Origin: Cloacimonetes bacterium UBA5284
Lineage (GTDB): Bacteria > Cloacimonadota > Cloacimonadia > Cloacimonadales > Cloacimonadaceae
Assembly (NCBI GenBank): GCA_002410505.1
Contig: DHSO01000045.1
Coordinates: 1 to 64,000 of the forward strand
Direction: 5' to 3'
DNA length: 64,000 nt
In this document: one piece after another, positions 1 through 8,476 of the stretch
How the letters are laid out: every line of letters starts with the position of its first letter
How positions within the stretch are numbered: the stretch's first letter is position 1
The notes under the pieces: generated by a model
Databases searched by the model: none
What the model was told of the DNA's origin: nothing
Seen by the model: only the letters and a program-made list of their open reading frames with translations
Translations under genes and position numbers: made by a program

Positions 1-31
1 AAAAACGGGGGGATGTGAACAAATAAAAGCA

Positions 32-59
32 TTGACACCTATCAAGGTATGAAAATTAT
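32..59 (+). promoter_or_regulatory. Candidate sigma-70-type promoter for the first operon
   Basis: A perfect TTGACA lies at 32-37, followed after 16 bases by AATTAT at 54-59, which matches four of six positions of TATAAT. Transcription would begin near base 66. That is too late for the TTG at 59 to be the start of the next gene, and it supports the ATG at 116. The -10 match is weak, so this is a candidate only. Confidence 0.35.
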
Positions 60-115
60 TGTTCATCAACTCAAAAAATTCGTTTAAAAACAGAGATAAA
101 TACACGAGGAAGAAC

Positions 116-2173
116 ATGAAAGAATACTCAATGAAGAAGTTACGCAACCTGATGTTGGTTGGTGCCAGTGGCGCCGGTAAGACAACTTTGGCAGAACAAA
201 TCTTTTTTCAAACAAAAAGTGCAAACAGATTGGGCAAAATTGACGAGGGCAATACCATTCTCGATTTTGACCCCGAAGAGACTGCCAAAAAGATGTCTCT
301 GGGTTTGTCAATCGGCTATGTGAATTATAAAGATCATAAGATAAACATACTGGACGCTCCGGGTTATCCGGATTTTGTGGGCGACACTGTCGTTGCTCTT
401 CCCGCAGTTGAAAACGTGGTAGTTGTAGCCAATGCAGCCGGTGGTTTTGAGGTTGGATTGGAATTGGCTCTGGAACAATTGGAAGGAAAGAAAAAAGGCA
501 CAGTGATTCTGGTAAACAGAATGGACAACGAACATGCCGATTTTGACAAGACTTTGGAAGCTATCCACGAAAACGCTGGCATAAAACCGATTAGTTTACA
601 TATTCCCATTGGCAAGGAAGGTTCTTTTGAAGGTGTAGTGGATGTGATTCGCCAGAAAGCGATCACTGCCGCCGGGGAAACTGACATACCCGCCAATATG
701 AAAGATGCCGCAGAAGAAGCCAGATTGCATCTGATGGAAGCCGTGGCGGAAACCGATGAAGATTTGCTCAACGAATTTCTGGAAAACATGGAGCTCAGTC
801 ACGAAAACCTGATTAAAGGTTTGAAGACAGCCATCGCCAGCGGTGAAGTGATTCCCGCTTTTGTTTGCTCTGCCGGGACCGGTGTGGGCGTGATGGCCTT
901 TTTGCAAGGCGTGGTCGACTATCTGCCCTCTCCTGAAGATTGCAAAAACATCGAATTGGTGGAAGCAGAAAAATCCAAAGACTTCATTTGCAGCCCGGAT
1001 GGCGAGCTTTTAGGCTATATCTTCAAGCTGTATGCTGATCCCAGTATGGGCGATTTTGCTTATGTGAGAATCTTCTCCGGCACTTTGAAGACCGGGACCG
1101 AATTCTACACTCCCGAAAAAGAAGCCAAAGACAAAGCCGGGAATATGTACTATATGCTCGGAAAAAACCGTCATGACTGTTCTGAGATTCGTGCTGGAGA
1201 GATTGGTGCCCTGGTAAAGCTGAAAAATGCTAAAGTGATGAGCAGCATGGTCGCTTTGAACGCGCGCCACTCCATTAAACCGGTGGAATTGCCATCCGCT
1301 ACCACCTGGCAAGCCATCAAAGCCGTCAATCAATCTGATGAAGATAAGATCGGAGTTAGCTTGCAGAGAGTGATTGCTGAAGATTCTACAATCCGCTATG
1401 AGTTGAACGTGGAAACTCATGAGAACGTGCTGTCCGGCATGGGTGACCAGCAATTACAACTGGTATTGAAGAAGCTGAAAAATCGTTATAAAGTTGATGC
1501 CGAGCTCAAAGCCCCCCGGATACCCTACAAAGAGACCATTACAGCAGGCGCTGAGAGTCAGTATCGTCACAAAAAACAATCCGGTGGTCGTGGTCAATAT
1601 GGCGAAGTATATTTCCGCATCAAGCCTACAGAACGCGGTGAAGGCTTTCAATTCATCAATGCCATCGTGGGCGGCGTGATTCCCTCAAACTTTATCCCCG
1701 CCATCGAAAAGGGACTGGTGGAAACCATGGACAAAGGTATCATCGCCGGTTACAAAGTGGTTGACGTATCTGTGGAAGTATATTATGGTAGTTATCATGA
1801 TGTAGACAGCTCCGAAATGGCATTCAAGATAGCATCATCGATGGCCCTGAAAGAAGGCTTTAAAAAATGCAAACCTATTCTTTTGGAGCCGATTCACAAT
1901 TTGGTTATAATAGTTCCCAATGAATACATGGGCGATGTGATGGGTGATATCTCCACTCGCAGAGGCCGCATCATGGGTATGGAACAACACGGCAAGAAAC
2001 AGTATCTGAATGCTCAGATGCCGCTCGCCGAGATGTTTGCATATTATCCTGCCCTCAAGTCCTTCACTCAAGGAAGAGGACGTTTTACCCAGGAATTCTC
2101 TCATTACGAAAGAGTTCCCGAAGAGATCACTCAGAAAGTGGTGGCTGCCTGGCAGGATAACGACGTTCAATAA
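116..2173 (+). CDS. EF-G-like translational GTPase (divergent paralogue)
   Basis: This 685-residue protein has the elongation factor G layout: GTPase domain, domain II, and EF-G domains III to V. The P-loop is GASGAGKT (residues 16-23) instead of the AHIDAGKT of classical EF-G. G3 is DAPGYPDFVGD and the guanine motif is NRMD. This signature matches the EF-G-2-like proteins known from Thermus, whose role is not settled; ribosome binding with GTP hydrolysis is expected from the family. I chose ATG at 116 because a GAGGA sequence lies just upstream and a possible promoter overlaps the earlier in-frame TTG at 59. A classical EF-G is encoded separately at 14037. yebC follows 15 bases downstream. 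Confidence 0.88.
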   Translation: MKEYSMKKLRNLMLVGASGAGKTTLAEQIFFQTKSANRLGKIDEGNTILDFDPEETAKKMSLGLSIGYVNYKDHKINILDAPGYPDFVGDTVVALPAVENVVVVANAAGGFEVGLELALEQLEGKKKGTVILVNRMDNEHADFDKTLEAIHENAGIKPISLHIPIGKEGSFEGVVDVIRQKAITAAGETDIPANMKDAAEEARLHLMEAVAETDEDLLNEFLENMELSHENLIKGLKTAIASGEVIPAFVCSAGTGVGVMAFLQGVVDYLPSPEDCKNIELVEAEKSKDFICSPDGELLGYIFKLYADPSMGDFAYVRIFSGTLKTGTEFYTPEKEAKDKAGNMYYMLGKNRHDCSEIRAGEIGALVKLKNAKVMSSMVALNARHSIKPVELPSATTWQAIKAVNQSDEDKIGVSLQRVIAEDSTIRYELNVETHENVLSGMGDQQLQLVLKKLKNRYKVDAELKAPRIPYKETITAGAESQYRHKKQSGGRGQYGEVYFRIKPTERGEGFQFINAIVGGVIPSNFIPAIEKGLVETMDKGIIAGYKVVDVSVEVYYGSYHDVDSSEMAFKIASSMALKEGFKKCKPILLEPIHNLVIIVPNEYMGDVMGDISTRRGRIMGMEQHGKKQYLNAQMPLAEMFAYYPALKSFTQGRGRFTQEFSHYERVPEEITQKVVAAWQDNDVQ

Positions 2174-2188
2174 GATAAAGAGGTATTT

Positions 2189-2938
2189 ATGTCCGGACAC
2201 AATAAGTGGAGCACGATTAAGCACAAAAAAGCCGCGACCGATGCCAAACGCGGTAAGATCTACACACGCATTGTGAAGGAAATCATCCTGGCCGCCAAAG
2301 GCGGAGGGGGAGATCCTGAAACAAACCCTCGCCTGAGGACGGCAATTTTGGCAGCGAAATCCGCAAATATGCCCAGAGATAACATCGAACGCGCCATCAA
2401 GCGCGGAACCGGAGAGATCGATGGTGTCAGCTATGAAGAGATTACCTACGAAGGTTATGGACACAATGGTGTGGGCATTGTCGTAGATGTGATGACGGAT
2501 AACAAGAACCGTACTGTGGCAGAGCTAAGACATACTTTCTCAAAATATGGGGGAAACCTGGCTGAAAGCGGTGCAGTTTCCTGGAACTTCGACATGAAGG
2601 GTTTTTTCAACGTACCTGTAACCGGACTGGAAGAAGAAGAATTCATGATGCAAGCTTTGGAAGCGGGTGCCGAAGATGTGGAAATGGGCGAAGAGTACTT
2701 TGATGTATTCACAGCTCCCGGAGATTTCCACACAGTATTGGGAAATATGGAAGCTGCCGGTTTCCCGGTGGAAAACGCCGAACTGACCAGAGTGCCCAAG
2801 ACTACCGTAAACGCGGACGATGTGGCTCCGAAGCTTTTGAAGTTGATCGATATGCTGGAAGATCTGGACGATGTCCAAAAGGTCTATGCCAATTTTGAAT
2901 TCTCCGATGAGGTTATGGCAGAGCTAAACCAGGAATGA
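2189..2938 (+). CDS. yebC: YebC/PmpR (TACO1) family protein
   Basis: The 249-residue protein begins with the family hallmark MSGHNKWSTIKHKK and keeps full family length. YebC proteins were first described as DNA-binding regulators (PmpR). More recent work on the family and on mitochondrial TACO1 links them to translation, relieving ribosome stalling at proline-rich stretches. The sequence here does not separate the two roles. An AGAGG ribosome site precedes the ATG. The stop overlaps the start of ruvC, a gene pairing that is very common in bacteria and supports both assignments. Confidence 0.95.
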   Translation: MSGHNKWSTIKHKKAATDAKRGKIYTRIVKEIILAAKGGGGDPETNPRLRTAILAAKSANMPRDNIERAIKRGTGEIDGVSYEEITYEGYGHNGVGIVVDVMTDNKNRTVAELRHTFSKYGGNLAESGAVSWNFDMKGFFNVPVTGLEEEEFMMQALEAGAEDVEMGEEYFDVFTAPGDFHTVLGNMEAAGFPVENAELTRVPKTTVNADDVAPKLLKLIDMLEDLDDVQKVYANFEFSDEVMAELNQE

Positions 2939-3420
2939 TGATAGTTGGTATTGATCCCGGTAGCCGCTACTGTGGTTTCGGGCTCATTCAAACTGAAGGA
3001 ATTAAAGTAGTAGCCGCGGGTTGCCAAGTAATTGACGTAACCCGCGAAAACTCTTTAGGGGCCAGACTTCGGCTTTTGCACTCTTCCATCACGGATGTTT
3101 TGGAGGAATATAAACCGGATTATGCTGCGGTAGAATCTATGTTCTTTCAAAAGCACATCAAGAGCATCTTCACTTTGGGTCATGCCCGGGGGGTTATCCT
3201 CCTGGCTTTGGCTGAACAGAATATTCCTATTGTGGAATATAGCCCCAGAGAAGTAAAGAAAGCAGTGGTGGGAAACGGAAATGCCACCAAAGCCCAAGTT
3301 CGCTACATGATTCATCAGCTTTATGGTTTGAAGGAATCCGAAAACCGGGATGATGCTTATGATGCTCTGGCTATTGCAACTACACATTTTAACCGAATCA
3401 AATGGAATAGAAGTAAATGA
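2935..3420 (+). CDS. ruvC: Holliday junction resolvase RuvC
   Basis: RuvC is the dimeric endonuclease that cuts Holliday junctions in the RuvABC recombination pathway. The 161-residue protein starts MMIVGIDPGS and carries all four acidic catalytic positions expected from the E. coli enzyme: D7, E67, D140 and D143 (the last two in the DDAYDALA motif). The start overlaps the end of yebC and its stop overlaps the ruvA start, so translation is probably coupled. ruvB is not adjacent and was not seen in the window. Confidence 0.97.
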   Translation: MMIVGIDPGSRYCGFGLIQTEGIKVVAAGCQVIDVTRENSLGARLRLLHSSITDVLEEYKPDYAAVESMFFQKHIKSIFTLGHARGVILLALAEQNIPIVEYSPREVKKAVVGNGNATKAQVRYMIHQLYGLKESENRDDAYDALAIATTHFNRIKWNRSK

Positions 3421-4019
3421 TCCACTATATAAAAGGAATTTTGGTGCACAAAAGCCCGATGCAGGCGATTGTCGAAACCATGGGTATAGGCTGGGAGTTG
3501 TTGATCCCGGTATCTACTTTTGAAATGCTGCCCGCCCAGGGTAAAGAGTGTTCTCTGTATACCGCGCTTAGTCTTAACCAGGATGACGCGCGTCTATACG
3601 CTTTTTATACGGTAGCAGAGCGAGAGCTTTTTGCACAACTGACCAAGGTTAGTGGGATCGGCCCCAAGATCGCGATATCGATCCTGTCCACACTCAGTAT
3701 TCCCGCCTTCATCAAGAGTATCAAAAGCGGGGAAGAGGGACTTTTGACCAGAGTTCCCGGTATCGGCAAGAAGAGTGCTCAGCGTTTAATTGTGGAGTTC
3801 AGAGACAAAGTACATAAACTGATGGATTTCGTTGATATCAGTCAGGGTATGGGTGAAGAAGGGCCTCTGCAAGAAGCGGAAAGCGCTCTTTTGGCTTTGG
3901 GTTACAATTCTCAAGCAATTCAGCGGGAACTGAAGCTTTTGAACCAGGATGATCTTCAGATGTCCGCCGAAAACCTGATCAAGGAGATCATAAAACGACT
4001 ATATCAGAGGGCAAAATGA
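3417..4019 (+). CDS. ruvA: Holliday junction branch migration protein RuvA
   Basis: RuvA binds four-way junctions as a tetramer and loads the RuvB motor. The 200-residue protein has an N-terminal OB-fold. It is followed by two helix-hairpin-helix motifs, LTKVSGIGPKIA and LLTRVPGIGKKSA (near residues 73 and 108), and by a C-terminal three-helix domain that contacts RuvB. It overlaps ruvC by four bases (ATGA) and also overlaps the next gene, rsmB, by four bases. The absence of ruvB from this cluster means the motor must be encoded elsewhere. Confidence 0.97.
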   Translation: MIHYIKGILVHKSPMQAIVETMGIGWELLIPVSTFEMLPAQGKECSLYTALSLNQDDARLYAFYTVAERELFAQLTKVSGIGPKIAISILSTLSIPAFIKSIKSGEEGLLTRVPGIGKKSAQRLIVEFRDKVHKLMDFVDISQGMGEEGPLQEAESALLALGYNSQAIQRELKLLNQDDLQMSAENLIKEIIKRLYQRAK

Positions 4020-5332
4020 ACTTTAGGGAAGAAGCTTTCAACACAATCTTGAAGGTGTTCAAAAACAGTGAATTTTCGGATACTCTATTGCAGCAAAGGG
4101 CCAAGAAACTAAGGTCATCCGGGGAAGATATCCGACTCTTTTATACCACAGTGAAAGGCGTAATAAAAATGCGGCAGAAATTGGATCACATTCTGTCTCA
4201 CTATACAGAGCCCCAAAAGTATGAAGCCACCGATCTCAAAATTAAAATCATGCTCTATCTGGGCTTGTATCAGATTATGTATCTGGACACTATTCCTGAT
4301 CACGCTGCCGTGAATGAGACCGTGGAGCTGGCCAAAAGATTGCTTTCCGGGAACGTAGCGGATTTTGTAAACGCGGTGTTGCGAGCTTTTCTGAAAGAAG
4401 ACAAAACTGTGTATCCGGATGATCCTGCTCTACGCATAGCTTACGAGCATTCGTATCCCCCGGATCTCATCCGGACCTGGATTGAACTGTGGGGGGAAGA
4501 ATCCACAGAATATATGGCAATGTATTTCAATGAAAACCCGGCATTACACATCCGGGTAAATTCCACAGCTACCAATCCCGACAAACTGTTGAACTATTTT
4601 AAACGCCGAGATATTGAGATCTTGCCTTGCCCTGCCAGTAAGATGATGTTTTACACTCACCAAAGTGCTGAGGTTTTGGGGGAAGTGGCATTCTCGGAAG
4701 GTTATTTCTCTGTGCAGGACACCTCCGCTGCTTTGGTGGTGGAGCTACTGGATCCCAAAGAGGAACAATCTGTTCTGGATCTCTTTGCCGCACCCGGCGG
4801 TAAGTGCACGTACATATCGGAAAGAATGAACAACACCGGAGAGATAGTAGCCGTAGATAAAATCCCCAAAAAGATGAAGCTATTGAAACAAGCGGCAGAC
4901 AGACTGCAGCTCACGAACATAATCCAGGTGGTAACCGATGCTCTGAAATACGGTCCGGTGGCACCGGCGTTCGAGCGCGTGCTGGTAGACGCACCCTGTT
5001 CTGGATGGGGAGTGTTTTCGCGCAAGGCAGATCTGCGCTGGCAGGCTCATAAGGACATTGTGGAATTGGTGAAGCTTCAGGAAAAAGCTCTGGATCATGC
5101 GGCGAATTTTGTGAGCCCGGAAGGATATTTGGTGTATTCCACATGCACAATGAACCCCAAAGAGAATGAAGAGCAGATAGCCAGATTTTTGGCCAGAAAT
5201 CCCAAATTTCACTTAGTCCCTGCGGATACGATGATAGCCGCAGACTATACTGAAAATGGATATTTGAAAACGATTCCATTCAAACATCACATGGATGGTG
5301 CGTTTGCTGCCAAAATGCAGAAGAGCAAATAG
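4016..5332 (+). CDS. rsmB: 16S rRNA cytosine-5 methyltransferase RsmB
   Basis: The 438-residue protein has an N-terminal NusB-like RNA-binding domain (about residues 1-135) followed by an RsmB/NOP2-type SAM methyltransferase domain. Visible motifs are the SAM loop VLDLFAAPGGKCTYI, the proline-cysteine motif DAPCSGWG and the catalytic STCTMNPKENE. The family methylates C967 of 16S rRNA. It overlaps ruvA by four bases, and the PASTA gene follows after eight. A NOP2-like enzyme with a different rRNA target cannot be excluded, but the NusB domain favours RsmB. Confidence 0.93.
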   Translation: MNFREEAFNTILKVFKNSEFSDTLLQQRAKKLRSSGEDIRLFYTTVKGVIKMRQKLDHILSHYTEPQKYEATDLKIKIMLYLGLYQIMYLDTIPDHAAVNETVELAKRLLSGNVADFVNAVLRAFLKEDKTVYPDDPALRIAYEHSYPPDLIRTWIELWGEESTEYMAMYFNENPALHIRVNSTATNPDKLLNYFKRRDIEILPCPASKMMFYTHQSAEVLGEVAFSEGYFSVQDTSAALVVELLDPKEEQSVLDLFAAPGGKCTYISERMNNTGEIVAVDKIPKKMKLLKQAADRLQLTNIIQVVTDALKYGPVAPAFERVLVDAPCSGWGVFSRKADLRWQAHKDIVELVKLQEKALDHAANFVSPEGYLVYSTCTMNPKENEEQIARFLARNPKFHLVPADTMIAADYTENGYLKTIPFKHHMDGAFAAKMQKSK

Positions 5333-5340
5333 GAGAAAAC

Positions 5341-5913
5341 ATGGCAAGCAAGAATGCTAAGAAGTGGGGCTACTCTATCGGTATCGGAATCGGCATCATT
5401 TTTGTAACCGCTTTCCTGTTCAGTCAGATTATCTTGCCTTTGCTACTGGGCAGAGCTGAAAAATTTCAAACTCCCGAATTAACGGGATTGAGTATGTCTC
5501 AAACCAGGCGTATCCTGCAAGATTTGAAGCTGCACCCTGTTGTAAAGGATTCACTTTATAGCGAGAGTGTGAAGCTGGATGTGGTTATGGATCAATCACC
5601 TGCTCCGGGAGCCATGATCAAAGAAGATGGTACTGTGTATCTGGTTATCAGTAAGGGAAGTAAGATGGTGAAAGTACCGGATATCCTGGGTGCTAGTTTC
5701 CAGGAAGCTATGCTTACCTTGCGAAACTATGATTTGCGCAGCACAATCGTTGATTCAACCTATAGTGACCAATATCCCCGTAATACAGTTGTGCGATCTA
5801 TGCCCGGTGTACACACCAAGGTTGAAAAGCGCAGTTTGGTAAAACTGATTCTCAGCAAGGGCACTGAACCTCTTCCCGACAGTCTCGATTGGCTGGATGG
5901 TGAGGGTCTGTAA
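5341..5913 (+). CDS. Membrane-anchored protein with two PASTA domains
   Basis: The 190-residue protein has a short basic N-terminus and one membrane segment (about residues 10-36), then two PASTA repeats (about 40-105 and 106-175). PASTA domains usually sit on penicillin-binding proteins or Ser/Thr kinases and bind peptidoglycan or muropeptides. Neither a kinase nor a transpeptidase domain is attached here. The gene is last in the operon: an AGGAGA ribosome site overlaps the rsmB stop and a terminator follows. The likely role is a cell-wall sensor or scaffold facing the periplasm, which is inference. Confidence 0.85.
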   Translation: MASKNAKKWGYSIGIGIGIIFVTAFLFSQIILPLLLGRAEKFQTPELTGLSMSQTRRILQDLKLHPVVKDSLYSESVKLDVVMDQSPAPGAMIKEDGTVYLVISKGSKMVKVPDILGASFQEAMLTLRNYDLRSTIVDSTYSDQYPRNTVVRSMPGVHTKVEKRSLVKLILSKGTEPLPDSLDWLDGEGL

Positions 5914-5935
5914 GAGATACATTCGAATGTTTTGA

Positions 5936-5968
5936 GACCGGAACTGCTATGTGGTTCTGGTTTTTTTT
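5936..5968 (+). terminator. Rho-independent terminator after the PASTA gene
   Basis: CCGGAAC (5938-5944) pairs with GTTCTGG (5954-5960) through a nine-base loop with one G-U pair. Eight T residues follow at 5961-5968. The hairpin lies 24 bases after the PASTA stop codon and probably ends the operon that begins with the EF-G-like gene. Confidence 0.85.
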
Positions 5969-6138
5969 GTACCTGTTTTATCTGGATAAATCTTCTCGAC
6001 CAGTTCCCAAAATCTGAGCTTATCGAAAAACCTTGAAAATAACGCTGCTGTTCCACCCCACGAAGTGATCAGTTTGGGGCTAAACTCAATTTTGACTTGA
6101 CCCTTTTTGCGGCTCTTGTTTGAATGACTCGGTTGCAT
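5947..6138 (-). pseudogene. N-terminal fragment of a DDE-type insertion-sequence transposase
   Basis: The reading frame gives 63 residues, MQPSHSNKSRKKGQ followed by KIEFSPKLITSWGG and a helix-rich stretch to EKIYPD. The 'ITxWGG' pattern after a short beta strand resembles the start of IS4/IS1380-superfamily transposases, which are 400 or more residues long. Only the N-terminus remains: the frame runs into the inverted PASTA-operon terminator and stops. A good ribosome site (GGGAGA) still precedes the ATG, so a short peptide could be made. The family assignment is from memory of the motif and is tentative. Confidence 0.4.
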
Positions 6139-6373
6139 ATTATTCTCCCATCTTGATTTTGGTTTGTGATGAATATCAAATCAATGTTACTGGGGAATTT
6201 ATGCAACACTTTTCTTTTAGGGTGTGATCTCTACTGCATTAATTGGGTTTATGTAGCAATACAGATATCGGCAATTACTACATCATGGCCATTCCAAGCA
6301 GCATCCCGGCTTGATCGCACCGGCTATGACACTTTGCTATGATATAGCAGGATTGGTTTTGACTCCCGCCATC
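6139..6373. other. Intergenic remnant, no gene seen
   Basis: This stretch lies between the transposase fragment and the terminator of the secreted Omp28-like gene. I see no open frame with a ribosome site and no clear inverted repeat. It may hold the former left flank of the degraded insertion sequence, but no terminal repeat could be matched. Confidence 0.4.
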
Positions 6374-6399
6374 AAAAAACCCCGGAGATTACCCCGGGG
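6374..6399 (-). terminator. Rho-independent terminator of the Omp28-like gene
   Basis: On the minus strand, CCCCGG (6399-6394) pairs with CCGGGG (6385-6380) through an eight-base loop. Six T residues follow (A residues 6374-6379 on the plus strand). It lies 20 bases past the stop codon of the gene at 6420-8318. Confidence 0.88.
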
Positions 6400-6419
6400 T
6401 GAGAAGAAGTCATTTTTGC

Positions 6420-8318
6420 TTATTTGGATACTCTGATAATCTTGCCTTGAATTCTTTTGCCGGCAGATTCCATTCGATAAAGATAGACACCGCTTTCGGC
6501 AATATCGCCACGGTCATCTTTGCCATCCCAATTCAGGATTGTGTTGCCCATGGCATCAGCCCTGGCTTTCCAGTTTCTGATCAGTTGGCCTCGAATATTG
6601 AACACTTGGAACGTGATATCAAGATTGGGAGAGGATTTGATCTGGAATTTGGTTTCACTTTGGAAGGGATTCGGCATCGCGCTAACGCCCAATTGTGCTG
6701 CTATTACGTCATCCTCGGTGTCGGAGCCTTCTATCGTAAGTGTAACAACCGGGGTGGGCAGGGAGAAATTCTGAGGGTTATTGAAAATGCTGCAGAGTTT
6801 GTAATTATACACACCATCCGGGAGATCGGCATCGCTATAGGTAAGTATGTCCGGATCTGAGATATCGGTGATCACCAAGTCGTTGCGGAATAGACGGTAT
6901 CCTACGAAGCCACGGTCGTTGAAGTACATGGGCTTTTCCCAGGTAAGAATGGCCGTATTTGGAGCTTCCACATATCCGGCAAAGTTCTGCGGAGACGGAA
7001 GATTGACTATCGTGGGGCTGGGGTCACTAAATACGGGAGTTCCTGCCATTCCATACTGATCGACGGGTGTAACCTTGAATACAAATTGCTTGTTGATATC
7101 ATTCGCGGCAATATCGTAGGTGATTTCATTTTCGCCGGGGATGAGTTGATTGTTGCCATTTACCACTTTGTACCATTCGTATATGCTGGTTCCTTCGTTA
7201 TCACCATCGGGATCCGAAAAGACGTAGGTTCCGGTAATAGTTTGCAATACTACGGGTGGCCCGGTGATGCTAACATCTGCCACCAGCGGTGCAGCGTTCA
7301 CAAACGCGTGCCCGGCAAGTGGGATGGTCAACACAGGATGGTCCGGGAAATTACCGTTAACAACGAGTTCTCCACTGATGTCACCAACTGTGGAGGGGAC
7401 AAAATGTACCATGGTTGTAGCACTGCTCAGAGCCGGGATCTCCAATGCAGTAATGTCGGCAAAGAAGGTGGGGTTGGTGGTTTCCATAGTGGCCGAGACG
7501 GTGTTGTTCGAGAAATTGTAAAAGGTAATGGGCATAGAGCTGAGTCCGCTAACGTAGGTATCCGGGAACAATAATGCTTCGGTGGACACAGGATATGCTC
7601 CGGCGAGACCGGGAACGCTATATTTGGTTCCCTGCAGAATCTCTTTGCTGGAGTTATTCTGAAGAAATAGAACGAGTTCTAGATTTGGTAATTGCCAGCT
7701 AGAATTTAGATTGAAAGTAAGTGTATGGGTCACAGATTCACCTGTATCCAGAGATATTGCTGTACCGGTGGCACTGGGTGCCATCAATCGATTCACATAA
7801 TCCAGTTGAGTTTGGCCCTGCCAGTTTTGCTGGATATTGGATTCTGTAATATATGAGCGTAGAAAGACATTTGTATTTGTATCTGCTTCAGGTTTTGAAA
7901 CCGTCACATCCACTGTCAATACGCCACTGTCTAATGATCCCTCGGCGGTGATTGAGTATTTCGAAGGAATGGCCAGACGAGCGTTTACTCTTGGTAGAAA
8001 TACTGAATACAAAGATTGAGTATTATGTCCGCCTTCATATACGTTCAATCCATCGAAGAATGAGGATGGATAGCTGGAAACTCCATAATAGGAATTTCTG
8101 GCGCTTGAATAGGCGTTTTCGTAGCTGTCGCCACCATGGTTTTTTACTACGGCTACATTGATGCCCGCTTCCAGTAGATCATGTGCGCCTATCGATGCTC
8201 CGGGGCAATAGGGACACCAAGTACCGGTTGTAATCTCCAGTACTACCATTTCTCTGGGAACTGCCCAGATTAAAGTCAAGGCTGTCATAAGCAACAGCAT
8301 TATCAAAGCTCTTTTCAT
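6420..8318 (-). CDS. Secreted Omp28-like thioredoxin-fold protein with FlgD-like C-terminal sorting domain
   Basis: I start this 632-residue protein at 8318, where a GAGGA ribosome site and a clear signal peptide (MKRALIMLLLMTALTLIWA) coincide; the frame extends further upstream without support. The mature start carries EITTGTWCPYCPG with a CPYC redox pair (C35, C38), as in Omp28-type thioredoxin-fold proteins. Immunoglobulin-like domains and a fibronectin III-like domain (LPSPQNF... to ...TIEG) follow. The last ~85 residues form a FlgD-like module ending GVYLYRMESAGKRIQGKIIRVSK-type strands, similar to type IX secretion (Por) sorting domains. It is probably cell-surface or secreted. The substrate and partner are unknown. 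It is transcribed divergently from dgt and has its own terminator. Confidence 0.82.
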   Translation of the reverse strand: MKRALIMLLLMTALTLIWAVPREMVVLEITTGTWCPYCPGASIGAHDLLEAGINVAVVKNHGGDSYENAYSSARNSYYGVSSYPSSFFDGLNVYEGGHNTQSLYSVFLPRVNARLAIPSKYSITAEGSLDSGVLTVDVTVSKPEADTNTNVFLRSYITESNIQQNWQGQTQLDYVNRLMAPSATGTAISLDTGESVTHTLTFNLNSSWQLPNLELVLFLQNNSSKEILQGTKYSVPGLAGAYPVSTEALLFPDTYVSGLSSMPITFYNFSNNTVSATMETTNPTFFADITALEIPALSSATTMVHFVPSTVGDISGELVVNGNFPDHPVLTIPLAGHAFVNAAPLVADVSITGPPVVLQTITGTYVFSDPDGDNEGTSIYEWYKVVNGNNQLIPGENEITYDIAANDINKQFVFKVTPVDQYGMAGTPVFSDPSPTIVNLPSPQNFAGYVEAPNTAILTWEKPMYFNDRGFVGYRLFRNDLVITDISDPDILTYSDADLPDGVYNYKLCSIFNNPQNFSLPTPVVTLTIEGSDTEDDVIAAQLGVSAMPNPFQSETKFQIKSSPNLDITFQVFNIRGQLIRNWKARADAMGNTILNWDGKDDRGDIAESGVYLYRMESAGKRIQGKIIRVSK

Positions 8319-8476
8319 AATGTCTTTCCTCGCAGTTGTGTTTATATGTCGATAATCTAAGCAAGATTCGAGCCGATTGCAAGGTATATCTTTGCCCCAA
8401 AAGGAATATCTTGCCAGAAAACCATAATGCCATATCTTGTATATGTGATTCATTGCAAAGAATAAGGATTAAAACT

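Noticed and set aside
1835..2464. 209-residue minus-strand frame across the EF-G-like and yebC genes
   Set aside because: It overlaps two confidently assigned genes on the other strand and has no supporting ribosome site.
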